Both the position numbers and the translations under genes were made by a program. The notes beneath the pieces are model-generated. The model was not told the origin of the DNA. It saw nothing but the letters and a program-made list of their open reading frames with translations, and did not search any database. Positions 9,156 to 17,658 of a stretch of DNA of 64,000 bases are shown here, one piece after another. Numbering within the stretch: position 1 is the stretch's first letter; each line of letters opens with the position of its first letter. Source of the stretch: Desulfamplus sp. (GTDB lineage: Bacteria; Desulfobacterota; Desulfobacteria; Desulfobacterales; Desulfobacteraceae); contig JADFZJ010000007.1 in NCBI GenBank assembly GCA_015232555.1, positions 24,731 through 88,730 on the forward strand, written 5' to 3'.

Positions 9156-10520
9156 TCATATACCATAAATCTTTCTTCTTCTCCATAAGGTAGCCTGATC
9201 AATACCGAGAATCTCTGCTGCCTCTTGGATTGATGAAGTTCTAGCAAGTAATCTTCTGATGTGCATCTCCTCAATTGCTGCGAGAGCTACAGGATCGCCA
9301 ATTGACGGGCTATTTTGTCTGCTGCCTGAAGGATAAAGTGTGATGTTGTCAGGCAGATCACCTGCACCGATATACCTGCCGCTACCAAGTATTACTGCCC
9401 TCTCAACAGCATTCCTAAGTTCTCGTATATTTCCTGCCCAATTATGCTTTATAAGCATATTTTCTGCTTCTGGTTCAAATCCTAAAAAGTTTTTGTGGTT
9501 CGTACGGCAGAACAAAACCATGAAATCCAGTGCCATAGGAACTATATCTTCAGGGTGTTCTCTCAGAGGGGGAAGTGTAAGTGTTATCACATTAATTCTG
9601 TAAAATAGGTCTTCACGAAACAGCCCTTCAGACACTCGAGCTGCAAGATCAACATTGGTTGCGGTAATGATACGTACATTTGCTTTTCTGGTTGTTGCAT
9701 CACCAAGGCGTTCATACTCTTTATCCTGAATAAAACGCAGTAATTTAGGCTGTAAAGATAGTGCCATATCGCCGATTTCATCTAAAAAAAGAGTTCCTCC
9801 TTCACATGCTGCAATACGACCGAGATTGTCTTTAACCGCACCTGTAAAAGCACCTTTAACATGTCCAAAAAGTTCACTCTCAAGCAGTTCTGATGGAACA
9901 GATGGACATGATACAACTGCAATAGGTTTAGATGCTCTTAGACTCCAGCCATGAATAGCCCTTGCCAACACAGACTTTCCAGTACCGCTCTCTCCCTGAA
10001 TAAGGATAATAGCTTCTGAAGATGCTGCCTTTTTTGCATTTTCTATAACCCTTTGCACCCCTGAATTATGGCTGGTCAGAATATCTGGTGTATCGATACT
10101 CCTAACATTTTCCTTAAGAACAGCAATCTGGTTTTCAAGCTCACGTATTTTTCCTATCTTGTTGGTTAAAAGCCTTATCTGAGCAGGAGTAAAAGGTTTT
10201 TCAATGTAATCGGCAGCTCCCCGCCGCATCGCCTCAACTGCATTTTTAATTGAAGCGTATGCAGTTATTACAACTATTTTTGTCCAGGGAGAGCTTGCAA
10301 GTAGAGGTGATATTAAATCCATTCCACTCTCTTCACCAAGTCTAATATCTATAAGAGCCATATCAAAAGCTCTTTGACGTACTTCATCAAGAGCATCTGC
10401 AGGGTTGCTGACAGAAATAACATGATGTTTTTCTGATGTCAGACAGTATGATAGCGTTCTGCGTATATTGATTTCATCGTCAACCACAAGAATATTTAAA
10501 GTCATATTTTCATTAAGCAT
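9156..10520 (-). CDS. Sigma-54-dependent response regulator (NtrC/AlgB family)
   Basis: The 454-residue protein has a receiver domain (NILVVDDE, phosphoacceptor Asp in [11 protein letters not shown], Lys in IEKPFTPAQ). An AAA+ sigma-54 interaction domain follows with Walker A GESGTGKS, the sigma-54 contact loop GAFTGA and Walker [10 protein letters not shown], then a Fis-type helix-turn-helix ([19 protein letters not shown]). It remodels RNA polymerase-sigma-54 when phosphorylated. It starts 20 bp after the stop of the dehydrogenase gene on the same strand. The start could be the first ATG or the ATG five codons later (MTLNILVV); neither has a strong ribosome site. The likely kinase is the next gene downstream. 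Confidence 0.93.
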   Translation of the reverse strand: MLNENMTLNILVVDDEINIRRTLSYCLTSEKHHVISVSNPADALDEVRQRAFDMALIDIRLGEESGMDLISPLLASSPWTKIVVITAYASIKNAVEAMRRGAADYIEKPFTPAQIRLLTNKIGKIRELENQIAVLKENVRSIDTPDILTSHNSGVQRVIENAKKAASSEAIILIQGESGTGKSVLARAIHGWSLRASKPIAVVSCPSVPSELLESELFGHVKGAFTGAVKDNLGRIAACEGGTLFLDEIGDMALSLQPKLLRFIQDKEYERLGDATTRKANVRIITATNVDLAARVSEGLFREDLFYRINVITLTLPPLREHPEDIVPMALDFMVLFCRTNHKNFLGFEPEAENMLIKHNWAGNIRELRNAVERAVILGSGRYIGAGDLPDNITLYPSGSRQNSPSIGDPVALAAIEEMHIRRLLARTSSIQEAAEILGIDQATLWRRRKIYGI

Positions 10521-10540
10521 ATGGAATATTTCAATCGGCT

Positions 10541-11419
10541 TTAAATAAAAAGCCTGTAAAGAGCTTGAGTTCCATCATACTCATAACCCTTTTGGGCAAG
10601 TTTATCATACAGTGATTTTGCAAGCATAAGTCCTGGCAAATCAAGCCCCATCTCCTGTGCAGATTCAATAGCAATACCCATATCCTTGATAAAATGTCTG
10701 ACATAAAAGCCAGGTGCAAAATCGCCTTTTATGATTCGGGGACCTAAGTTATTCAATGTCCAGCTTGCTGCTGCACCAGCTCCAATGCTTCGTAGAACCG
10801 TTTCAGGATCAAGCCCCGATTTTACAGCGTATGCAAGCGATTCGCACAAACCTACCATTCCAGCAGCAATCGATATCTGATTGACCATTTTTGTGTGCTG
10901 ACCGCTGCCAGACTTGCCTTGAAAATGGATATTTTTCCCCATTATCTCAAAAAGCGGCATAACAGCCTCAAAGCTCGCTGTATCGCCTCCTACCATTATA
11001 GAAAGAGCTGCGTTTCTTGCTCCAATATCTCCGCCTGATACAGGTGCATCCAAAGCATGAATCGAACGTTTTTGTGCGGTATCATATATTTTAACAGCAA
11101 GAGAAGGGCTTGATGTTGTCATGTCAATCACTATAGCTTCTGGGGCAGCGTTTTCAATAATACCGTCTGGTCCTAAATAAACCTCTTCAACATCTTTTGG
11201 AAAGCCAACAATTGTTATAATGACATTACATTTTTTTGCAAGCTGTGAGGTTGTATCTTCCCATACCGCACCTTTTTGACATATTAGCTCTGCCTTTGCT
11301 CTGCTGCGGCTGTAAACATGAAGCTCATATCCTGCATTAAGAATATGCCCTGCCATACTGTTACCCATCACTCCAATTCCAATAAATCCAACCACTGTGT
11401 TCTCTGGTGATACTTTCAT
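10541..11419 (-). CDS. NAD(P)-dependent beta-hydroxyacid dehydrogenase (GarR/GLYR/HIBADH family)
   Basis: This 292-residue soluble enzyme starts with a Rossmann motif VGFIGIGVMGNSMAG, followed by the family substrate-binding motif DAPVSGGDIGARN and the catalytic-lysine segment GSGQHTKMVNQ. Members reduce tartronate semialdehyde, glyoxylate or succinic semialdehyde, or oxidise 3-hydroxyisobutyrate; sequence alone does not separate these. Length is typical. The ribosome site GAGGAAG is well placed. It lies directly upstream of the sigma-54 response regulator (20-bp gap), so the two are likely co-transcribed, though a functional link is not obvious. Confidence 0.9.
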   Translation of the reverse strand: MKVSPENTVVGFIGIGVMGNSMAGHILNAGYELHVYSRSRAKAELICQKGAVWEDTTSQLAKKCNVIITIVGFPKDVEEVYLGPDGIIENAAPEAIVIDMTTSSPSLAVKIYDTAQKRSIHALDAPVSGGDIGARNAALSIMVGGDTASFEAVMPLFEIMGKNIHFQGKSGSGQHTKMVNQISIAAGMVGLCESLAYAVKSGLDPETVLRSIGAGAAASWTLNNLGPRIIKGDFAPGFYVRHFIKDMGIAIESAQEMGLDLPGLMLAKSLYDKLAQKGYEYDGTQALYRLFI

Positions 11420-11592
11420 CTCTTGCTTCCTCTTGAATTATAGTATGCTTTAGTAAGCTGTTATTATGGTATGCTTTAGAAGCGGTTAACTATTATATAA
11501 ATATATATGTTACTTTGATATATATTACTTTGTAAAAAAATATGAAAAATATGTGAGAATATCATAATAAAGTCAAGAACCATTTGAGTATA

Positions 11593-11622
11593 TTAGAGCC
11601 TGTTTAAATATTCAGGCTCTAA
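11593..11622. repeat. Dispersed palindrome AGAGCCTG-N10-CAGGCTCT
   Basis: TTAGAGCCTG and CAGGCTCTAA are exact inverse complements separated by TTTAAATATT. The core is identical to the copy at 31778-31803 and nearly identical to 31616-31641. TA flanks both ends (TA-GAGCC...GGCTC-TA), which would fit a TA target duplication. Confidence 0.75.
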
Positions 11623-11652
11623 ATGGTTAAGTGCATTATTGATGCTCTGTGC

Positions 11653-11679
11653 TCAAGTATCTTTTTATTTAGACGATTA
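11653..11679 (+). promoter_or_regulatory. Sigma-28 (FliA)-like promoter
   Basis: TCAAGTAT-N11-GACGATTA resembles the flagellar consensus TAAAGTTT-N11-GCCGATAA with 6/8 matches in each box and exact spacing. It shares the GACGAT core with the flagellin promoter at 17543. It lies about 130 bp before the start of the 168-residue gene. Confidence 0.45.
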
Positions 11680-11806
11680 GATTATAATAGAGATTATTTG
11701 ACATACACATTGTGTCTAATTGGTTAGGTGTGCATTGCCAAGATTTATGTGAAAAAAAAGTAAATTATAGATACAACCCTTAACTTTAAAAAACAGGAGG
11801 TTCATC

Positions 11807-12313
11807 ATGGAAACAGGAAATATCAGCAACACAATGTCAGCAAATTTAAGCTATGAGGCACGTAAATTTTCAGGTTCTGTAAGAAGCTCTTACGGAAGCA
11901 ATGAAGGCGGCAGCAAAGTAGAAAAAGATACTGCATTCAATGTAATGATGAGCAGTTTCAAGGTTCAGGTATCTTTAAATACTTATGAAAACCTTAACAC
12001 CCAATCATCTGATTTTTCTGCTGCATCAGCTAAACCATCAAGCAAACCAGACGATCTTTTTGGAGAAGACGGCTATTGGGGAGTTAATAAGACAGCGGGT
12101 CGAATCAGCGATTTTGTAATGAGCGGTGCTGGCGATGACATTGAAAAGCTCAAAGCAGGCAGAGAGGGTATTCAGCGGGGGTTGAGGGATGCAGAAAAGG
12201 TTTGGGGAGGAAAAATGCCTGATATAGCCTACCAGACTATTGAAAAATCACTTGAAGCTATTGATGAGAAGATAAAAAAGCTCGGCGGAAATGTAGTCGA
12301 TATTACTGCCTGA
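11807..12313 (+). CDS. Uncharacterised 168-residue protein, possible flagellar/motility regulon member
   Basis: I do not recognise a named family with certainty. The protein is acidic and Ser-rich. It has no signal peptide or membrane segment. Its first 110 residues are low in structure (YEARKFSGSVRSSYG), and the C-terminal 55 residues look helical and conserved (LKAGREGIQRGLRDAEKVWGGKMPDIAYQTIEKSLEAIDEKI). The C-terminal part resembles short proteins of Desulfobacterota that I recall only loosely and cannot name. The ribosome site CAGGAGG is excellent, so it is probably well expressed. The upstream sigma-28-like promoter and neighbouring flagellin and signalling genes suggest a motility-related role; this is inference. 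Confidence 0.75.
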   Translation: METGNISNTMSANLSYEARKFSGSVRSSYGSNEGGSKVEKDTAFNVMMSSFKVQVSLNTYENLNTQSSDFSAASAKPSSKPDDLFGEDGYWGVNKTAGRISDFVMSGAGDDIEKLKAGREGIQRGLRDAEKVWGGKMPDIAYQTIEKSLEAIDEKIKKLGGNVVDITA

Positions 12314-12380
12314 AAGAAAAAAAATGTATTTCATGTTGCTTGAATATGAGACCTGTGCTATGGAATCTTAATACACTTTT

Positions 12381-12414
12381 GAACATAAGCAGCTTCGCTG
12401 CAATTAGTGTTATC
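12381..12414 (+). repeat. Dispersed repeat AACATAAGCAGC family, partial copy
   Basis: GAACATAAGCAGCTTCGCTG then CAATTAGTGTTAT matches the first 34 bases of the copies at 32808 and 54489. It contains the mini-hairpin GCAGC-TTC-GCTGC. It lies 25 bp before the HDOD gene and so forms part of its leader. Confidence 0.7.
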
Positions 12415-12438
12415 CTTTCTCCACTGGAATAAACAAAC

Positions 12439-14325
12439 ATGATTGATACTTTTTATAGAGTTGTCCTGAAAAAGTGTGGCACAGAGGACAATATTAAGGC
12501 TCTATCTCGTTTTTTGGTTAAAGATTTCAAACTCACCTATGAAAAGGCGGAGTTTATAGTTCATAATCCACCTGCTATATTGGGTGATATGAGTAATCAG
12601 GAAAATGCAGAACTTGCTCTTCAGCATCTTAAAGGGTTTAACGCAGAATGTTGTGTCAATACAGTTGTTAAAGACAAAAGACTTCCATTCAGCATAAGAC
12701 AGCAGCAGTTGAAATGGATATCCAAGGAGTTCAGCAAAACTCTGAGGGCGTGCGTAGAAACAACTCTTTTTTATGTAACTGTTGAACCTATCCGTAAAGA
12801 TATATTTTTACCCTCTCTTATCGGAAAAAAAGAGACACTTGAAGATGCTTTTAGATACAGTGACTCAGTTTTTGTAATTGATGACACAACTTTTATTCTT
12901 CTTGGTTTTGCAAGTGACAGGGATGGTTCTGATGTTATCTTTGAGAAAATTGTCAATTCTATGGAGACGCACATATACCGCGAGATTATTGTCCACATAG
13001 GTATGTCAATTATACCTGAAGACGGCAAATCTTTTTATGATCTCATGGCAGTTGCGAAGAAGAACCGTTTTTCATTCAGGAAAGATGAGGCTGGAATATC
13101 CCAGAAAATTGAAGTTCTTCAAGATACTTCTCAGCCTCGTAAAAAAGAGGCATCTCTTTCTGATATTCAGGTTTTCACCCTCTGTTTTAACAAGGCAAGG
13201 GGGAAATTCTATAATGAGCTTACGGCACTTCCACCTGATGTCTTATGGGGTGCTTTAAGCCGTATCTCAATATCAGATCAGAAGAAATTTTTTCTAAAAC
13301 TTCCCCATGACTCTCATTTGACATCGTTTTTAGCTGAAAAGATAAAGAACCAGTCTGATCAGGCAGATGTTGAAACTGCAAGAAAAAAGGTCCGCAGGGT
13401 TATAAGCGAAATGCAGCTTGTAGAAAATCTTAAAGAGCGAAGCGAGAACCAGAAACAGATAGTTGCATCTCTCCAGCATGTGGAGTCTATTTTCAACATA
13501 CCAGATGTTGCATTACGGGTATATCGGTTGGCATCTGATCCTGAATCTGATACAGATGATGTTGCTGAAAGTATTCTGATTGACCCATCCCTTACCATGA
13601 AAATACTTAAAATTGTAAACTCTCCGTTTTATAGACGATCAGGTCAGATGAATTCAATCAAAGAGGCTGTTGTTCTGCTTGGCAGAGAAGAGGTTATCAA
13701 TATGGCGTTTGGACTCTCTCTCTCTAAATCTTTTTTAGATGCAGACCTTAAAGGGCTTCTTAATCCTGAAACTCTTTGGAAACACTCATTGGAAACAGCA
13801 TTTATTGCAAGATATCTCTGCTATGATATTCCTGAATTTAAAAATTTAGGTGCTTTTACTGCTGGTCTTCTCCATGATCTTGGCAAGGTCTATTTGATAG
13901 AGAATTTTTCAGAACTCTACACATTGGTCATTGATAGGTCAGAAGATCACGATATACTAATAAGTGCTATTGAGCAGGAGCTGCTTGGCATGGATCATGG
14001 AGCAATCGGGCGTATGATAGGTGATCACTGGAATCTTCCAGGTGCTCTTGTTCAAGCAATAGGCTTTCACCATCAGCCGTCAGGAGCTCCTGACTATCCC
14101 ACATTTGCAGCTATAATAGGTTTTGCAGATTATTTAGTGAATATGGCTTCAGCCGAACAAGATATAAAGCACTCAAAGCTCAAACAGCTTTTCAAAGTTG
14201 ATCACATGATTATGATGAAAAAAGTTTTCAGTGACTTTGGCACAAAATTTATTGAAAATGCTTTTGAAGAGACATCAAAAATTCTTAGTGATAGTGCTGA
14301 CATTTTAAAACGATTGGATAATTAA
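12439..14325 (+). CDS. HDOD domain signalling protein with retained HD motif
   Basis: The 628-residue protein has three parts. Residues 1-80 are a small alpha/beta module (FYRVVLKKCGTEDNIKALSRF...GFNAECCV) reminiscent of the L7/L12-ClpS-like fold. Residues 85-330 are of unknown fold and begin somewhat like a degenerate nucleotide-cyclase/GGDEF domain. Residues 340-620 form an HDOD domain (IFNIPDVALRVYRLASDPES, MKILKIVNSPFY, LLHDLGKVYL). Many HDOD proteins lose the catalytic HD pair; here HD is kept in LLHDLGK, so hydrolase activity is possible but unproven. HDOD proteins act in motility, biofilm and c-di-GMP networks. The cyclase gene follows 13 bp later, so the two are probably co-transcribed. 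Confidence 0.88.
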   Translation: MIDTFYRVVLKKCGTEDNIKALSRFLVKDFKLTYEKAEFIVHNPPAILGDMSNQENAELALQHLKGFNAECCVNTVVKDKRLPFSIRQQQLKWISKEFSKTLRACVETTLFYVTVEPIRKDIFLPSLIGKKETLEDAFRYSDSVFVIDDTTFILLGFASDRDGSDVIFEKIVNSMETHIYREIIVHIGMSIIPEDGKSFYDLMAVAKKNRFSFRKDEAGISQKIEVLQDTSQPRKKEASLSDIQVFTLCFNKARGKFYNELTALPPDVLWGALSRISISDQKKFFLKLPHDSHLTSFLAEKIKNQSDQADVETARKKVRRVISEMQLVENLKERSENQKQIVASLQHVESIFNIPDVALRVYRLASDPESDTDDVAESILIDPSLTMKILKIVNSPFYRRSGQMNSIKEAVVLLGREEVINMAFGLSLSKSFLDADLKGLLNPETLWKHSLETAFIARYLCYDIPEFKNLGAFTAGLLHDLGKVYLIENFSELYTLVIDRSEDHDILISAIEQELLGMDHGAIGRMIGDHWNLPGALVQAIGFHHQPSGAPDYPTFAAIIGFADYLVNMASAEQDIKHSKLKQLFKVDHMIMMKKVFSDFGTKFIENAFEETSKILSDSADILKRLDN

Positions 14326-14338
14326 AAAGCTAAATTCA

Positions 14339-15781
14339 ATGGATGAAAAATATATAACTGCGTCTCAATTTGCAATATTTAGAAAAAACTATCTCTCTGT
14401 TCAGGCAAAATATGAGGAGAAGATTGGTGAGTTGTCAATAATAAAAGAGATGAACACTACCATGCAGCAGATTGACCATATTGATCAAGACCTTATATGG
14501 ATACGCCATCTTGAGTGTATTAAAAAATATAAGAACCTTGCTGCTGCTGTACTATATTTTTCTACACACAATGCAATTAAACGGGATCATTTTTTTTATA
14601 CTGATTTTGAAGAACCGTTTGACTGCACCTCATTCAAAAATATCTCTTTTTTTAAAAAAATATTGCTAGAAAAAACGACCGTAGTAATAGACTCTCTTGA
14701 TGAACCCTACCTTTTTAATGACCTTAGCTATTCATTTTATGGGCAGCCCATTTTATCTGGTGGAAAAGTTATCGCTGTGCTGATGCTCTTTTCAAGGCAT
14801 AAAAAGGCATTTGAGCAGTCAAACCAATTCTTTTATACTATTGTCTGTGAGCATCTTTATAACCATATCCTATTTTTAAGGCTCTACTACGGGAAATTGG
14901 ATGAAGAGAAGCAGATGATTCAGCTTAGCCGATTTTTTTCAAAAAATGTAATTGCAGAGATATTTAAAAGAGGACAGCTCAAATTAGGCGGGGAAAAAAA
15001 GCAAGTTGCAGTTATGTTTGTTGATTTAAAAGGATTTACAAGGCTTTCAGAGAATATGGAGCCAGAAGATGTAGTAACTTTGCTTAACCGTTTCTTCTCC
15101 TACATGATCCCAATTATTTTCAGGCATAAGGGAACGCTTGATAAGCTGCTTGGCGATGGAATAATGGCGGTTTTCGGAAGCCCCATTGAGGATACTGAGA
15201 GCTGCCTTAATGCTGTGAAGGCTGCTCTTGAAATGTTTACAGTGCTTAATACCTTTAATAGAGACCTGCAACATGCACAGAACTCTCTTAGAACGCAAAA
15301 CGTTATGTCTCATAGGAAAAGCTTTGTTGAAGCGGGAGACTTTTCTGATATTAATGTTGATATTGAACCATCCACAGATATTAATAATATTTTAGTTGAA
15401 GGTAATATCGAAATAGTCAGTGGCATAGAGAGAGGTAGTATTGAAATGGTCAGTGGCATAGAGATGAGAAGAGAATTTGAGATAAAAAATGGTCTTGAGA
15501 TGGGTATCGGCATAAATTATGGGGAGTTGGTCGCTGGCTTTATGGGATCAGAGCAGCATCTTAACTATACAGTTGTCGGAGATGTAGTCAACGCTGCCCA
15601 AAGAATTCAGTCGTTAGCTGGAAGCAATGAAATTTTTCTGTCAGGCAGCGTATATGACAAGATAGATAACCACCTTGAAAACCTTGAAAACCTTGAAAAT
15701 GTTACACGGCTTAATGATGTAAAATTAAAGGGTAAGGAAAAGATGGTCTCTCTTTACAGGCTCAAGCCTATATTGAAATAA
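14339..15781 (+). CDS. Class III adenylate/guanylate cyclase with N-terminal GAF-like region and an internal insert
   Basis: The 480-residue protein has a GAF-like N-terminal half (about 30-195) and a class III cyclase domain. Metal-binding aspartates are in MFVDLKGFTR and LLGDGIMAVFG, the purine-recognition Lys in DKLLGDG and Asp in VVGDVVNAAQR, and the transition-state Asn/Arg in the same NAAQR motif. An adenylate cyclase is therefore the likeliest reading. Between the helix ending ALEMFTVLNTFN and the strand MGIGINYGELVAGF there are about 75 extra residues, including an 11-residue tandem repeat (GNIEIVSGIER/GSIEMVSGIEM). LENLENLEN near the C-terminus comes from a 9-bp triplicate. No membrane segment is seen. 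It follows the HDOD gene closely. Confidence 0.87.
   Translation: MDEKYITASQFAIFRKNYLSVQAKYEEKIGELSIIKEMNTTMQQIDHIDQDLIWIRHLECIKKYKNLAAAVLYFSTHNAIKRDHFFYTDFEEPFDCTSFKNISFFKKILLEKTTVVIDSLDEPYLFNDLSYSFYGQPILSGGKVIAVLMLFSRHKKAFEQSNQFFYTIVCEHLYNHILFLRLYYGKLDEEKQMIQLSRFFSKNVIAEIFKRGQLKLGGEKKQVAVMFVDLKGFTRLSENMEPEDVVTLLNRFFSYMIPIIFRHKGTLDKLLGDGIMAVFGSPIEDTESCLNAVKAALEMFTVLNTFNRDLQHAQNSLRTQNVMSHRKSFVEAGDFSDINVDIEPSTDINNILVEGNIEIVSGIERGSIEMVSGIEMRREFEIKNGLEMGIGINYGELVAGFMGSEQHLNYTVVGDVVNAAQRIQSLAGSNEIFLSGSVYDKIDNHLENLENLENVTRLNDVKLKGKEKMVSLYRLKPILK
15401..15466 (+). repeat. 33-bp tandem duplication within the cyclase gene
   Basis: Two adjacent 33-bp units beginning GGTAATATCGAAATAGTCAG and GGTAGTATTGAAATGGTCAG differ at a few positions. 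Each encodes 11 residues (xIExVSGIExx). The unit length keeps the frame, and the repeat lies in the insert that splits the cyclase domain. Confidence 0.85.
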
Positions 15782-15836
15782 AAGGTTCTATCTAACTTAG
15801 TATGGTCAGTTTGGCAATGGCACAACAACAAATTTT

Positions 15837-17303
15837 TCAGAAATAGCCATCAATGTCTGCTGCTTCTGGAAATCTCTCTATAAAACGGTAAAGCGTTGCC
15901 CGACCAACTTTGAGGTAACGGGCAGCTTTTGCTTTGTTACCGCCTGTAATTTTAAGTGCTCTTTTTACTGAATCTGCATCAAGTTTACCTGCATAATTAT
16001 CCTCATAACTTTGTTGCTTATCTGAATAAACTTCTCTTTGCTCTTCCAGTTGCTTATAATTTTCCCCCATGTTTCTAAGCTCCATCGGCAAATCTGATGG
16101 CATAATCTGACTCTGTTTGGATCTGACAATTGCAAACTGCACCGCATTTTGAAGCTCTCGCACATTTCCTGGCCACGAATAATCCATCATCACACGGACA
16201 GCATCTTTTGAAAAATTAGGAATTACAGCACCATTACCATTTTTATTCTCACTTCTTGCCATTTCAAGAAAATGGGCAGTTAAAAGCGGAATATCGTTAC
16301 GCCGTTTTCGCAATGGAGGCAGTTCAATAGGAATAACATTAAGCCTGTAATATAAATCTTTTCTAAAATTGCCTTTTCCCACCTCTTTGGCAAGGTCTTT
16401 GTTGGTTGCACTGATGATCCTTGCATCAACTTGTATGCTCTTTTCTCCTCCTACCCTCTCAAGAATCCCCTCTTGAAGAAATCTTAATAATTTAACCTGA
16501 ATCTGTTTGGGAAGCTCTGCCACCTCATCAAGAAAAAGAGTGCCTTTGTGAGCAAGTTCAAACCTTCCTTTCCGATCCTTGACTGCTCCTGAAAAAGCAC
16601 CTTTTACATGACCAAAAAGCTCACTCTCCACAAGTCCTTCAGGAATTGCACCGCAGTTGACAGGAACAAACATAGCACCAGCACGCCTGCTTTCATTGTG
16701 CAGAGCATAAGCAACTCTCTCTTTGCCTGTGCCAGTCTCTCCATGAATATGAACTGGATAGTCATAAGATGCAGCATCGCGTATCTGCTGAAAAAGATTC
16801 AGCATCACCTTATCTTTTCCAACTATTCCTGCAAACGATGTCATCTCTTGAGCCTTTACACTTAGAGCTTCATAAGCTGTCATATCTCTAAATGAGGCAA
16901 CAACACCTTTTAAGATTTGATTATCAATAATTCCAGTAACACTCATTTCAACACGGCGAAGCTCTCCATCTTTTGTTGTTATGGTAATTGGATATTCAAG
17001 ACATCTATCCAATTTTAATTTACAATTTAGAAATTTATTTAATATTGCTGAGTCAGAGTCATCTTTATTTGATTCATCTATTGCAGTTTTATTGCAAAAT
17101 GAGCAGTGTTCCCCGCAAAAAGGTGCACCAAAAATATCATGACAATCTTTCCCTATAACGTCTGATTTTGAGTATCCAGTTATATTTTCTGCTGCCTTAT
17201 TGAAAAAGATGATTTTTCGTTTAATATCATGTGCAATAATACCATCTCTCAAGTTATCCAGCACAAGCTCAAGGTTTCTTCTATCAAGTATGAATTCGTC
17301 CAT
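15837..17303 (-). CDS. PAS-containing sigma-54-dependent transcriptional activator
   Basis: The 488-residue protein has an N-terminal PAS domain (LRDGIIAHDIKRKIIFFNKA). This is followed by a cysteine-rich stretch (CHDIF...FCGEHCSFC), then an AAA+ domain with Walker A GETGTGKE, the sigma-54 loop as GAFSGA (Ser for Thr, a common variant) and Walker B LFLDEVAEL. The C-terminus has a Fis-type helix-turn-helix (GGNKAKAARYLKVGRATLYR). There is no receiver, so the PAS/Cys region is the likely sensor; the four-cysteine cluster could bind an iron-sulfur centre or metal (inference). It is convergent with the cyclase gene and divergent from the flagellin gene. No second-gene partner is evident. Confidence 0.92.
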   Translation of the reverse strand: MDEFILDRRNLELVLDNLRDGIIAHDIKRKIIFFNKAAENITGYSKSDVIGKDCHDIFGAPFCGEHCSFCNKTAIDESNKDDSDSAILNKFLNCKLKLDRCLEYPITITTKDGELRRVEMSVTGIIDNQILKGVVASFRDMTAYEALSVKAQEMTSFAGIVGKDKVMLNLFQQIRDAASYDYPVHIHGETGTGKERVAYALHNESRRAGAMFVPVNCGAIPEGLVESELFGHVKGAFSGAVKDRKGRFELAHKGTLFLDEVAELPKQIQVKLLRFLQEGILERVGGEKSIQVDARIISATNKDLAKEVGKGNFRKDLYYRLNVIPIELPPLRKRRNDIPLLTAHFLEMARSENKNGNGAVIPNFSKDAVRVMMDYSWPGNVRELQNAVQFAIVRSKQSQIMPSDLPMELRNMGENYKQLEEQREVYSDKQQSYEDNYAGKLDADSVKRALKITGGNKAKAARYLKVGRATLYRFIERFPEAADIDGYF

Positions 17304-17658
17304 TCTTATTTTCCAATTTTATGTTCTATTTTCATTTTTTTGCCTAAAATTAATACAATACAACATAAAATGATAGTCAAAACAATTGCTTTTAATTTTT
17401 ATCGCCCAAGAGCTAAAGCTCAGGGCTAATTTTTTACCCAAGCTCTCTTAAGGGGGCTTCTTTTATTGGTTAGCCGAGGGCTTTAGCCCCACGGCTGCAA
17501 AGATTGATAAAAACTAAATTTATCTAATCGCTATTTTTTTTATAAAGTTATAAAAGGTGATGACGATACTGTATTTTAAGTGATGTTTTAATTAGGTTTT
17601 AGTTTTAACAAAAGGGCAATGACGCCCGCATAAATTAAATTCATGGAGGAGAACGACT
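17304..17658. other. Divergent intergenic region upstream of flagellin
   Basis: It holds the flagellin sigma-28 promoter and two imperfect GC-rich inverted repeats: GCCC-AAGAGCTAAAGCTCA-GGGC at about 17404-17426, followed by a T-run, and AGCCG-AGGGCTTTAGCCCC-ACGGCT at 17472-17496. A related GGCTAAAGCC motif recurs near 20240. These may be terminator remnants or short mobile repeats; there is no gene. Confidence 0.55.
17543..17569 (+). promoter_or_regulatory. Sigma-28 (FliA) promoter of flagellin
   Basis: TAAAGTTA-N11-GACGATAC matches TAAAGTTT-N11-GCCGATAA at 7/8 and 6/8 positions with the correct 11-bp spacer. It lies about 90 bp before the flagellin start, as expected for a class 3 flagellar gene. 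The leader contains a small GGGC-N5-GCCC-type hairpin (GGGCAATGACGCCC) and the ribosome site GGAGGAG, whose GGA triplets could also be CsrA contacts (inference). Confidence 0.7.

Larger units (their letters stand above)
11420..11806. other. Divergent intergenic region with palindrome and sigma-28-like promoter
   Basis: The region separates the minus-strand dehydrogenase from the plus-strand 168-residue gene. It contains one copy of the AGAGCCTG-N10-CAGGCTCT palindrome and a sigma-28-type promoter, both listed separately. The rest is AT-rich with no gene visible. Confidence 0.6.

Noticed and set aside
15797-15826. TGGCAATGGCACAACAA near 15815 as a sigma-54 promoter
   Set aside because: No TTGC at the required 5-bp spacing after TGGCAC, and no gene in the right place downstream.
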